NCBI GenBank assembly: GCA_007119095.1
Contig: SKQI01000051.1
Span: 1-6,905 of the forward strand
Direction of reading: 5' to 3'
Source: Wenzhouxiangella sp.
Lineage (GTDB): Bacteria > Pseudomonadota > Gammaproteobacteria > Xanthomonadales > Wenzhouxiangellaceae
Length of the DNA: 6,905 bases
The notes beneath the pieces were generated by a model. That model ran no database searches. It was not told where the DNA came from and saw only the letters and a list, made by a program, of their open reading frames with translations. The position numbers were made by a program, and so were the translations under genes. Shown in pieces: positions 1 to 5,416 of the stretch. Position 1 is the first letter of the stretch; every line of letters begins with the position of its first letter.

Positions 1-1064
1 AAAAACATCAGGGCCAACTGGCCCTTGGCGTGCTCACTGTCGGCGAGAATGCGCTCAAGGTAGCGAGTCGAGCCCGTGCGATTCGGCAAGCCAGTCAGCG
101 GGTCATGGGTGACCAGCATTTCCATTTCATGCTCGGCCAGCTCACGCTCCCTGACCTCGTCCTCCAGGCGCCGGTTGGCTAGCGCCAGTACCCTGGCATG
201 GCGCCCTGCATTCAAGGCCAGGAATGTGATGATGGACAGCAACAACGACACCGCGCTGCCACCGACCAGCGCCAAGGTCGGCAATGCCGAAACATAGGGC
301 GCTCGACCGCTCTCGCTAAGCCCGAACTCGAATGTCATCTCATCGCCGTCGCCGTCCAGGTCCAGTGAGAAACCGGCGCGCCAGCTAAAGTCTGAATATT
401 CAGCCGGTTCAGGATGTGGAAAGATGACGGTATTGCCTGACCGAACACGCAGTCTCATTTCATCACGAAACATGTCCGAAACCATGCGTTCGACGGCATC
501 CGGCACGCTGAAGGTCGCAGCGAGGAAGCCGCTGTGCAACTCAGCCACACCGATAGGGTGATAAAAAGTCAGAATGAAGCGCCCGTCGTTCAGAAGCTCC
601 GGGCGGGTGATCAGGAAGCTGCCATTTTCAGCGATGGCGGCCAGGACAGGGTGGTAGTGACTCGAGGGCGTAAAGATACTGCCGCCATCAGCGGCTCTAT
701 CTCCACTACCAGCAACCCAGAGGAGCTGTCGCTGAGCATCGAGCACCGCCATTGCCTGGTAATACGCGTGGTGGGACTTGAACAACTCCACTTCCCGCTG
801 CCATCCCTGCTGATCCTCCAGACCATGGTAAGCAAGCCTCGCGGCCATGCGCTGATGGGCCTGGATCTGTTCGAAAACACCCGCCAGCATGTCTGATCGC
901 ACATATTCGGCCAGCTGCCGAACATGACGTTCCAGCGCACTGTCCTGGGCATCGACCAGCCCTCGGTAGAACAGGAAGTTGGCCACCAGTGCTGCAATCA
1001 GCATCAGCAGCGCGAGGATCAGCGCGAACCGCGGGAAACCGGACGGCTTGCCTTGATCAGTCAC
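1..1064 (-). CDS. CHASE-like sensor diguanylate cyclase (GGDEF), 3' end cut by window
   Basis: Partial gene: 354 codons are visible and the C-terminus runs off the window. A transmembrane helix (about residues 13-33) is followed by a predicted periplasmic domain (34-256), a second helix (about 260-285), a charged, probably coiled-coil linker (286-318), and the start of a GGDEF domain with the family signature THDPLTGLPNR at 319-329. The periplasmic part resembles CHASE sensors: a segment around YYQAMAVLDAQRQLLWV (101-117), then FLITRPELL (150-158) and a PIG...SGFLAATF strand pair (170-185). Such proteins make the second messenger c-di-GMP from two GTP at the inner membrane in response to a periplasmic ligand. 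The catalytic GG(D/E)EF loop lies outside the window, so activity and a possible C-terminal EAL domain cannot be judged. The GTG start at 1064 is chosen because an in-frame TGA lies two codons upstream and the next ATG falls inside the first helix. The family call is firm and the CHASE assignment is likely. Confidence 0.9.
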   Translation of the reverse strand, partial: MTDQGKPSGFPRFALILALLMLIAALVANFLFYRGLVDAQDSALERHVRQLAEYVRSDMLAGVFEQIQAHQRMAARLAYHGLEDQQGWQREVELFKSHHAYYQAMAVLDAQRQLLWVAGSGDRAADGGSIFTPSSHYHPVLAAIAENGSFLITRPELLNDGRFILTFYHPIGVAELHSGFLAATFSVPDAVERMVSDMFRDEMRLRVRSGNTVIFPHPEPAEYSDFSWRAGFSLDLDGDGDEMTFEFGLSESGRAPYVSALPTLALVGGSAVSLLLSIITFLALNAGRHARVLALANRRLEDEVRERELAEHEMEMLVTHDPLTGLPNRTGSTRYLERILADSEHAKGQLALMF

Positions 1065-1070
1065 TGATCA
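1054..1070. repeat. 17-bp perfect inverted repeat over the cyclase start codon
   Basis: The sequence TGATCAGTCACTGATCA has 8-bp arms around one central base. It also contains two copies of the palindrome TGATCA exactly 11 bp apart (1054 and 1065), about one helical turn. It covers the GTG start (1064-1062) and the weak ribosome-binding region of the cyclase gene. It could be a regulator site, or in RNA a 6-bp stem with a 5-nt loop that sequesters the start codon. Function is inferred only. Confidence 0.55.
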
Positions 1071-1254
1071 CCCGCCACGACCTGGCGCTGTCTACGCTGA
1101 AATACTGGTTGCTGACGCACTAGGAACGGCCTGACGGAACGAACAATGAATTTCGGTCTTAGTGTATAGAAATCCGGCAAGCGATTGCATCTGGCTGGCC
1201 GCACATGCAAGTTGCTGATCCAGACCGCCATGCGCGGTGAGCTAAACTGGCCCG
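1065..1254. promoter_or_regulatory. Divergent intergenic region with candidate promoter
   Basis: This 190-bp stretch separates the divergent cyclase and membrane-protein genes and should hold promoters for both. The only promoter-like element I see is an AT-rich patch with TATAGA at 1165-1170 (plus strand); the same patch reads TATACA on the minus strand (1168-1163). Neither has a good -35 hexamer at 16-18 bp. No RNA gene or credible ORF of its own is visible here. Confidence 0.3.
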
Positions 1255-1692
1255 ATGAGCATCACTAGCCAGAATTTCCTTGCTTTCCCGCCCACTCGCC
1301 TGCTGGCCAGCGTTCTCGCGGCCTTGGTCGTTGCCGCGGTGGTCAGCGAGAGCCTGCTGGCCCTGATCCCGTGGTTGCTGCCGGAATTCAGTCGCCTGCA
1401 GCCGGACCAGGCCAATCCAACGGCGCTGGTCATTGGCTTGCAGTTGCTGGCCTGGTCCATCGCCGCGTTCTTGTCGGCCCTGCTGGCTTCCGCCGTTACG
1501 AACACTCGGATGGCGGGGTGCGTGGCGGGAGGCCTGTGGCTGATACCGACCCTGCTCAGCTTCGGTCTGCTGAACTTCGATGACCGGATGATGGTCAGCG
1601 CCGGCCTGCTGATCGTTGCTGCCGTGCTGGGCGGAACGCAAGTGGCCAAAAGTCTCGATGCGGCAGACCGCAGGTCAACTACCGCGCGCTGA
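1255..1692 (+). CDS. Small four-helix membrane protein of unknown function
   Basis: I do not recognise a named family for this 145-residue protein. It is strongly hydrophobic, with four probable transmembrane helices at about 16-43, 56-81, 86-106 and 112-130. A short polar loop (44-55) follows helix 1, and the C-terminal tail (131-145) is charged and probably cytoplasmic. The helices are rich in Ala, Leu and Gly with small-residue packing (AGGLW near 91-95, LGG near 125-127). No catalytic or metal-binding motif is seen. The ATG at 1255 has a GGTGAG-like ribosome site at 1237-1242, a rather long spacing. Reading direction is supported by hydrophobic codon content; the long opposite-strand frames here give unrealistic Gln/Arg-rich proteins. 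It lies 104 bp upstream of the cytochrome gene on the same strand, but a promoter-like element lies between them, so co-transcription is uncertain. Confidence 0.7.
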   Translation: MSITSQNFLAFPPTRLLASVLAALVVAAVVSESLLALIPWLLPEFSRLQPDQANPTALVIGLQLLAWSIAAFLSALLASAVTNTRMAGCVAGGLWLIPTLLSFGLLNFDDRMMVSAGLLIVAAVLGGTQVAKSLDAADRRSTTAR

Positions 1693-1719
1693 CTATCCCG
1701 TGCACAGCTGCGATATAAT
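1689..1719 (+). promoter_or_regulatory. Candidate sigma-70 promoter for the cytochrome gene
   Basis: A perfect TATAAT lies at 1714-1719 in otherwise GC-rich DNA, with CTGACT at 1689-1694 as a possible -35 (four of six consensus bases). The 19-bp spacer is longer than ideal. Transcription would start near 1726, giving a leader of about 70 nt before the GTG at 1797. The -35 overlaps the end of the preceding gene. Confidence 0.45.
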
Positions 1720-1731
1720 TACGATTATCGC

Positions 1732-1757
1732 GCGTTGCGCCCGGGTTTGGGCAACGC
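1732..1757 (+). repeat. Imperfect hairpin in the predicted cytochrome mRNA leader
   Basis: GCGTTG (1732-1737) pairs with CAACGC (1752-1757). Inside this, after a 2-nt bulge, CCC (1740-1742) pairs with GGG (1749-1751) around a 6-nt loop. There is no following T-tract, so it is not an intrinsic terminator for the upstream gene. It would sit near the 5' end of the cytochrome transcript if the TATAAT at 1714 is used. Confidence 0.35.
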
Positions 1758-1782
1758 ACTCGCAATCCATTCGACTACCAAT

Positions 1783-1787
1783 GAGGT
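1783..1787 (+). promoter_or_regulatory. Ribosome binding site fixing the GTG start of the cytochrome
   Basis: GAGGT at 1783-1787 lies 9 nt before GTG 1797. The nearby ATG at 1781 is in another frame that stops at once, so this site supports the GTG as the true start. Confidence 0.6.
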
Positions 1788-1796
1788 TGATCCGGC

Positions 1797-2300
1797 GTGT
1801 CCGCTGAGCATGATCGTCTTTTCATCAGGAATTTCAGCCTGACCCTGGTGGGTCTGGTGCTGTTCACCATCGTCATCATTCTGGCGGCTCTGGCCATTCA
1901 TAATCAGCTGGAGCCGAGCGAAAATCCTGCGCGTGAAGCGGCCAGACTGGATCGACTGCAACCAGTCGCCGGTGTCTTCGCCGGCGAAACTGGTCGTGCG
2001 GCTGCAGCCGCGGCGGCAGCTGCCGCTGCCGCTGCCGAACCGCAGGTCGCTTTTGGCGGCTCCCTGGACGGCGCCCTGATTTACGAACGGGCCTGTGCCA
2101 GCTGCCATGAGGTTGGTGCCGCCGGCGCCCCGCTGATGGTCGCCAACGCATGGGCCGGGCGCATTGAACAAGGCATGGAAACCCTGGTTGCCAACGCAAT
2201 CAATGGTATTGGCGCCATGCCGCCTCGTGGGGGGCGACGTGACCTCAGCGACGAACAGATCGAGATTTCGGTCGCCTACATGCTCGACATGCTCGACTGA
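1797..2300 (+). CDS. Membrane-anchored monoheme cytochrome c, cytochrome c5 type
   Basis: This 167-residue protein carries one class I c-type heme domain. A single N-terminal helix (about 13-34) acts as signal anchor and places the rest in the periplasm. A flexible linker follows, including 13 consecutive alanines (68-80), then the heme domain (about 88-167). The heme-binding motif is CASCH (100-104), with His104 as one axial ligand. Met141 in GIGAMPPRGG is the other, a signature of the cytochrome c5 group, followed by the family's C-terminal LSDEQIEISVAYML. Such proteins shuttle electrons near respiratory oxidases or peroxidases; the exact partner cannot be told from sequence. The start is GTG with a good ribosome site. 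Its last 25 bp overlap the convergent ACP phosphodiesterase gene, and its probable terminator lies about 93 bp downstream inside that gene. It may correspond to the gene called cycB in pseudomonads, but I leave the symbol blank. Confidence 0.92.
   Translation: MSAEHDRLFIRNFSLTLVGLVLFTIVIILAALAIHNQLEPSENPAREAARLDRLQPVAGVFAGETGRAAAAAAAAAAAAAEPQVAFGGSLDGALIYERACASCHEVGAAGAPLMVANAWAGRIEQGMETLVANAINGIGAMPPRGGRRDLSDEQIEISVAYMLDMLD
1998..2036 (+). repeat. Poly-alanine GCN codon tract with two adjacent palindromes
   Basis: Thirteen consecutive GCN codons encode the linker between membrane anchor and heme domain. The tract contains two perfect 14-bp palindromes, at 1998-2011 (centred on CTGCAG) and 2013-2026 (centred on CAGCTG), and ends with three copies of GCTGCC (2019-2036). 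All four Ala codons are used except that no stretch is a pure triplet run, so this is an imperfect, slippage-prone repeat. Confidence 0.85.
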
Positions 2301-2881
2301 GCCTGGCGCCAGTCATGAACCCTGACCTGGAGGTCGGGGAACATGGTCAGAAACAATCGCTCGATTTCGGCCTCGTGGTGATCGAGCAAGTCAAGCCCGC
2401 TGGCCAGCGGGCTTTTTCTTGCGTGCCGGCGGGCCAGGCCGGCGAAAATCTGTTCGAGCATGGCCCTGTCCTGGTACCGTTCCCAAAGTCGGTTCTGCCT
2501 GGCCCAGACAGCAAATCGCACCAGTCGCTGCGGCAGTTCCTGTTGATATCGAAAAAACAGATCATCGGTAGATTCGGCAAAACTGGCCAGGGGCGCTGGC
2601 CCGAATCGCCGCCAGTGCCTGCTAAGCATGCAGTCAAAAAGGACATCGGTGATGACGCCGCCATAGCGTCGCCAAGGTGGTTGCAAGCTGGCAAGAAATG
2701 TCCGCACAGCCGGATGATGATCCGACCAGGCATCAATCTTCCGATGAAGTCGAACACCGCGCGACCAGGTGGAAGGCAATCGCGCCAAGGCGTCCTGTCC
2801 CTTGACATAGTCGCCCAGCAAGGCACCCAGGCGCAGCCCGTCGTCGCCATCAGCCAGCGCCAGGTGAGCCAGGTGATTCAT
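2276..2881 (-). CDS. acpH: Acyl carrier protein phosphodiesterase
   Basis: This 201-residue protein is close to the usual length of the AcpH family (about 190-200). Members remove the 4'-phosphopantetheine group from holo-ACP in the cytoplasm, returning apo-ACP. They are metal-dependent and distantly related to HD phosphohydrolases. Family landmarks: the N-terminus MNHLAHLALA (1-10), GALLGDYVKG (19-28, Asp24), LHRKID..SDHHP (45-57, with His46, Asp50, Asp54), and GGVITDVLFD..LSRHW (74-90, with Asp79, Asp83, His89). The C-terminal part has RKSPLASG (155-162). The frame stays open upstream to 3031, but the family N-terminus fixes the ATG at 2881; the ribosome site there is weak (GGAG about 12 nt upstream). 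It is divergent from the hydrolase at 2967 and convergent with the cytochrome gene, overlapping its last 25 bp. Its 3' part contains the palindrome that forms an intrinsic terminator on the opposite strand. Confidence 0.92.
   Translation of the reverse strand: MNHLAHLALADGDDGLRLGALLGDYVKGQDALARLPSTWSRGVRLHRKIDAWSDHHPAVRTFLASLQPPWRRYGGVITDVLFDCMLSRHWRRFGPAPLASFAESTDDLFFRYQQELPQRLVRFAVWARQNRLWERYQDRAMLEQIFAGLARRHARKSPLASGLDLLDHHEAEIERLFLTMFPDLQVRVHDWRQAQSSMSSM
2393..2420 (+). terminator. Intrinsic terminator for the cytochrome gene, embedded in acpH
   Basis: A perfect 22-bp palindrome (2393-2414; arm AAGCCCGCTGG and its complement) is followed on the plus strand by TTTTTCTT (2413-2420). In RNA this gives about an 8-bp GC-rich stem with a GGCC tetraloop and a U-tract, the classical Rho-independent form. 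It is 93 bp past the cytochrome stop codon. On the minus strand only two T residues follow the stem, so it should act mainly in the plus direction. The same bases encode acpH residues around 156-163. Confidence 0.85.
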
Positions 2882-2966
2882 CCGTTCTGCATGCTCCAGG
2901 GTCTCTGAGTTATCATGATCGCCGTTTCCCGGCCGATCAGGCAAGCCACCAGGAGCCACGACCGAA
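2882..2966. promoter_or_regulatory. Divergent acpH / hydrolase promoter region
   Basis: These 85 bp separate two divergent start codons. TATCAT at 2911-2916 (five of six matches to TATAAT) is a fair plus-strand -10 for the hydrolase operon, but no good -35 is at the right distance. The overlapping palindrome ATCATGAT (2912-2919) also gives weak minus-strand -10 options. Exact promoters are unresolved. Confidence 0.35.
2951..2955 (+). promoter_or_regulatory. Ribosome binding site fixing the GTG start of hydrolase 1
   Basis: AGGAG at 2951-2955 lies 11 nt before GTG 2967. It supports this non-ATG start, which also gives a protein N-terminus of normal length for the family. Confidence 0.6.
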
Positions 2967-3623
2967 GTGCTCGACCCAGACACTTTTCCAACCGAGACTG
3001 CGGAATTCTTCATTAGCGGGCCAGCCGGCAAGCTGGAAGTGCTGTGTGATTACCCTGAAGAGGGAACAGCGCGGCCGGCTGTTGCAGTCCTGTGTCACCC
3101 GCACCCGCGTCACGGCGGCACCATGCGCAACAAGGTCGTGACCATCATGGAACGTGCACTGCGTGAACTCGGGCTGCCGACTGTTCGGTTCAACTACCGT
3201 GGCGTTGGCGAAAGCGAAGGTGAGTTCGACGACGGCGACGGCGAAACTGCCGATCTGCAGGCGGTTGTAGACTGGGTTCGAAAAGTGCGGCCGGACGCCG
3301 ACCTCTGGCTGGGCGGCTTTTCCTTTGGTGCCTTTATCACGGTCAAGGCCGCCCAGGACCTGCCCGTGCGCCAGCTGATTTCCATCGCGCCGCCGGTTGA
3401 ACGCTATGGCTTCGAGAACTTTCTGCCGCCCAATTGCCCGTGGCTGGTTGTTCAGGGCGATGAGGATGACGTGGTATCACCGGAAGCCGTGGTTTCCTGG
3501 GCTAACGGGCTGGACCAGAAACCCAGCCTGGTGATCATGGAAGGCACCGGTCATTTTTTCCATCGCCGCCTGATGGACCTGCGCGGCCTGATCAAGAATC
3601 ACGTTCAACCCAATCTGCCCTGA
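2967..3623 (+). CDS. Alpha/beta hydrolase (dienelactone hydrolase-like)
   Basis: This 218-residue cytoplasmic protein has a compact alpha/beta-hydrolase fold without a large cap. Landmarks: CHPHPRHGGTMRNKVV (43-58), typical of a widespread bacterial group and holding the oxyanion region; NYRGVGESEGEFD (76-88); the nucleophile elbow GFSFG with Ser119 (117-121); the acid-bearing loop GDEDDVV (164-170, Asp167 or Asp168); and the catalytic His196 in GTGHFFH. All catalytic elements are present, so an active serine hydrolase is expected. The substrate is unknown; relatives are simply called alpha/beta hydrolases. The start is GTG with AGGAG upstream. Its stop codon is followed after 6 nt by the ZapE-type gene, so the two are likely one operon with coupled translation. 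No signal peptide is seen. Confidence 0.85.
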   Translation: MLDPDTFPTETAEFFISGPAGKLEVLCDYPEEGTARPAVAVLCHPHPRHGGTMRNKVVTIMERALRELGLPTVRFNYRGVGESEGEFDDGDGETADLQAVVDWVRKVRPDADLWLGGFSFGAFITVKAAQDLPVRQLISIAPPVERYGFENFLPPNCPWLVVQGDEDDVVSPEAVVSWANGLDQKPSLVIMEGTGHFFHRRLMDLRGLIKNHVQPNLP

Positions 3624-3629
3624 CTGAGG

Positions 3630-4724
3630 ATGGCTGGGGCTGCGGCAAACGGGCCTGAAAGCGCCTACGGCTTGCTGGTCGACGAGGGTCGACTCAAGCT
3701 TGATCCCGCCCAACAGCGACTGATCGCGCTGCTTCAGCAGCGATTCGAAACACTTAACAAGCAGCATCGGCGCCTGCTGGGGCGGATCGCCCCACGACGC
3801 AAGCCGGTGCGTGGTCTTTACCTGCACGGGCAGGTCGGGCGCGGCAAGACCATGCTGATGGATCTGTTTGCGGGCAGCCTGGAAGACGCAGGCATTCCGG
3901 TCTGGCGGATTCACTTCCACCGCTTCATGGATCACGTGCACGGTGAACTGGCCCGACTCAAGCACAAGCGCGACCCCTTGGTTGCGGTGGCGGGCGCGAT
4001 CTCGGATAGAGCGCGCGTGCTGTGTTTTGATGAATTCCACGTCGCCGACATTGGCGACGCGATGATCCTGGACGGCCTGCTACGCGGCTTGTTTCGGCGA
4101 ATCACCCTGGTTGCCACCAGCAATACCGAGCCCGACCAGCTTTATGCCGATGGGCTGCAACGGGCGCGCTTCCTGCCGGCCATCGAGGCGATCAAGCAGC
4201 ATTGCGAAGTTGTCGCGCTCGATGCCAGCGAAGATTACCGCCTGCGCGAGCTGGTCAAGCACCCCGTCTACTATGCGCCGCAGACCGAAGACACGCTGAC
4301 CATGCTGGAGCAGGAGTTCACCGCTCTGGCGACCGGCGAGCGCATCAGCAGCCAGCCGATCGAGATTCGCGGCCATCGCATTGAACCCTGCAAGCGAGCC
4401 GGCGGCGTCGCATGGTTCGACTTTGCAACTCTGTGTGAAGGGCCACGAGCCAGCGCAGACTACATCGAGCTGGCCCGTCGCTTCGGCACCCTGGTCATCA
4501 GCGATATCCCGCAGCTTGACGACGACCACAATGATGCGACGCGGCGTTTCATTCACCTGGTCGACGAGTGCTACGATCGCGCGGTCAAGCTGATCATTTC
4601 GGCAGCTACCCAGCCGCAACAGCTCTACTGCGGCCGTCGCCTGGTCGCGCCGTTCGAACGCACCTGCTCACGCCTGATTGAAATGCAGAGCCGCGACTAC
4701 CTCGCCCTGCCGCACAGGCCCTGA
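3630..4724 (+). CDS. zapE: ZapE/AFG1-family cell division ATPase
   Basis: This 364-residue protein matches the ZapE/AFG1 (YhcM) P-loop ATPase family in length and motifs. The N-terminal DPAQQ (25-29) is characteristic. Walker A is GQVGRGKT (67-74), Walker B is VLCFDEFHVAD (130-140) with catalytic Glu135, a sensor-1-like Asn165 lies in VATSNTEP, and candidate arginine fingers are Arg178/Arg180 in GLQRARFLPAI. The C-terminal half carries the family segments VAWFDFATLCEGPRASADYIELA (roughly 260-282) and LVISDIPQL (288-296). In E. coli ZapE associates with the division ring and modulates FtsZ under stress; mitochondrial AFG1 acts in protein quality control. The ATG at 3630 sits 6 nt after the hydrolase stop and the only SD-like bases (GAGG, 3626-3629) touch the start codon, so initiation may depend on ribosomes finishing the upstream gene. 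It converges with the TetR gene 43 bp downstream, with no clear terminator between. Confidence 0.93.
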   Translation: MAGAAANGPESAYGLLVDEGRLKLDPAQQRLIALLQQRFETLNKQHRRLLGRIAPRRKPVRGLYLHGQVGRGKTMLMDLFAGSLEDAGIPVWRIHFHRFMDHVHGELARLKHKRDPLVAVAGAISDRARVLCFDEFHVADIGDAMILDGLLRGLFRRITLVATSNTEPDQLYADGLQRARFLPAIEAIKQHCEVVALDASEDYRLRELVKHPVYYAPQTEDTLTMLEQEFTALATGERISSQPIEIRGHRIEPCKRAGGVAWFDFATLCEGPRASADYIELARRFGTLVISDIPQLDDDHNDATRRFIHLVDECYDRAVKLIISAATQPQQLYCGRRLVAPFERTCSRLIEMQSRDYLALPHRP

Positions 4725-4767
4725 CACCGCCAGCGGCAACCCCGCAAGACCGCAGTTTCAGATTGGA

Positions 4768-5361
4768 TCATAACTCGACCAGCGTCTCGATGACATGCTG
4801 GACGTAATCATTGAACTCCGGCTCATCCCGATCCGGCACCAGCCCCTGGGCCTGCAACTGCAAATAGCCGACATAAGAGGAATAAACCAGGTTGGCACGC
4901 TGGCGCGCAGCCGTGGCGTCCAGGCCCAGTTCTTCGAAAGCGCCGCTCAAGTACTTGATCCGACGTGAAGTGACGCGCTTGAGCACGGGGCCGACGCGCG
5001 GATCATCGGGCGCAGCACACAAGGCCACGTATATGCGGTGAGTCAGGGTTTGACGGCTGGTGCGCCAGACAAACTGGGCCAGTCGCTCGGCCGGCTGTTG
5101 GTCGGCCTTCAGGGCCAGCTTGAGATGGTATCGATCCTGGTTTTCCCAGCGTTCGAGGGCGCGCTCCAGCAGCTCATTGCGGCCGGGGAAATGCCAGTAA
5201 AAGCTGCCTTTTGTAATCCCCATGCGGCGCGCCAACGGCTCGACACCGAGCGCGCTGACGCCTTTTTCGGCAATCAATTCCAACGCCGCCTGCTCCCAAT
5301 CCGCGGGCGTAAGCGTCGCGCGATCGGCACCGGAACGATGGGCGGGGGTGGAACTGGCCAT
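4768..5361 (-). CDS. TetR-family transcriptional regulator
   Basis: This 197-residue protein has the standard TetR layout: an N-terminal DNA-binding domain (about 18-66) and a variable all-helical ligand and dimer domain. The helix-turn-helix is clear: AALELIAEKGVSALGVEPLA (25-44), then the recognition region MGITKGSFYWHFPGRNELL (47-65), where KGSFYWHF is near-consensus. The ligand domain (70-197) is not diagnostic. It is divergent, with a 55-bp gap, from a hydrolase-fadE operon. TetR proteins usually repress the divergent neighbour and themselves, so control by an acyl-CoA, fatty acid or ester-derived ligand is a reasonable inference. The ATG at 5361 is the only upstream start, since an in-frame TGA lies four codons before it, but it has no Shine-Dalgarno sequence. 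It is not obviously PsrA, which is longer. Confidence 0.92.
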   Translation of the reverse strand: MASSTPAHRSGADRATLTPADWEQAALELIAEKGVSALGVEPLARRMGITKGSFYWHFPGRNELLERALERWENQDRYHLKLALKADQQPAERLAQFVWRTSRQTLTHRIYVALCAAPDDPRVGPVLKRVTSRRIKYLSGAFEELGLDATAARQRANLVYSSYVGYLQLQAQGLVPDRDEPEFNDYVQHVIETLVEL

Positions 5362-5416
5362 GGACAGGCATCATACTCTGAAATTATTGACGCATGCGAA
5401 GCAATCGGAGGACTGC
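5361..5416. promoter_or_regulatory. TetR / hydrolase-fadE divergent control region
   Basis: This short, relatively AT-rich gap must hold both promoters and the likely operator. Plus strand: TGGACA at 5361-5366 (five of six -35 matches, overlapping the regulator's start codon) with a poor -10, TATTGA, at 5385-5390. Minus strand: TATGAT at 5375-5370, which would start transcription almost at the regulator's ATG. The palindrome CGCATGCG at 5391-5398, loosely flanked by TTG and CAA, is the best operator candidate. Confidence 0.4.
5407..5411 (+). promoter_or_regulatory. Strong ribosome binding site fixing the start of hydrolase 2
   Basis: GGAGG at 5407-5411 lies 5 nt before ATG 5417. The frame is open from 5222, overlapping the divergent regulator, but this site shows that translation starts at 5417 rather than at an upstream or the later ATG (5486). 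Confidence 0.75.

Noticed and set aside
11..24. GGGCCAACTGGCCC near a run of five A residues at 1-5, looking like a minus-strand terminator
   Set aside because: It lies inside the GGDEF coding sequence and the T-run on that strand begins five bases after the stem rather than at its foot, so a chance palindrome is more likely.
1159..1649. Two long minus-strand open frames opposite the small membrane protein
   Set aside because: Their translations are Gln/Arg/Ala-rich with no motif, typical of the antisense of a GC-rich hydrophobic gene, and they lack good ribosome sites.
2303..2312. CTGGCGCCAG palindrome just after the cytochrome stop codon as a terminator
   Set aside because: The stem is only three or four pairs with no T-tract, and a far better terminator lies at 2393-2420.
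2315..2908. A 197-codon plus-strand frame opposite acpH
   Set aside because: The minus strand carries clear AcpH motifs along the whole length, while this frame has no recognisable features.
2882..3031. A 50-residue N-terminal extension of acpH reaching into the divergent hydrolase gene
   Set aside because: The family N-terminus MNHLAHL begins at 2881, and the extension is low-complexity and overlaps another gene's start.
3477..4040. A 187-codon minus-strand frame opposite the hydrolase-zapE junction
   Set aside because: It spans two well-supported plus-strand genes and shows no domain or motif.
4725..4767. A shared terminator between the convergent zapE and TetR genes
   Set aside because: I looked on both strands and found no GC-rich stem followed by a T-run; only weak 4-bp stems occur.
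5222..5416. A 65-residue N-terminal extension of hydrolase 2 overlapping the regulator gene
   Set aside because: A strong GGAGG precedes ATG 5417, and the extension is the antisense of well-supported TetR coding sequence.
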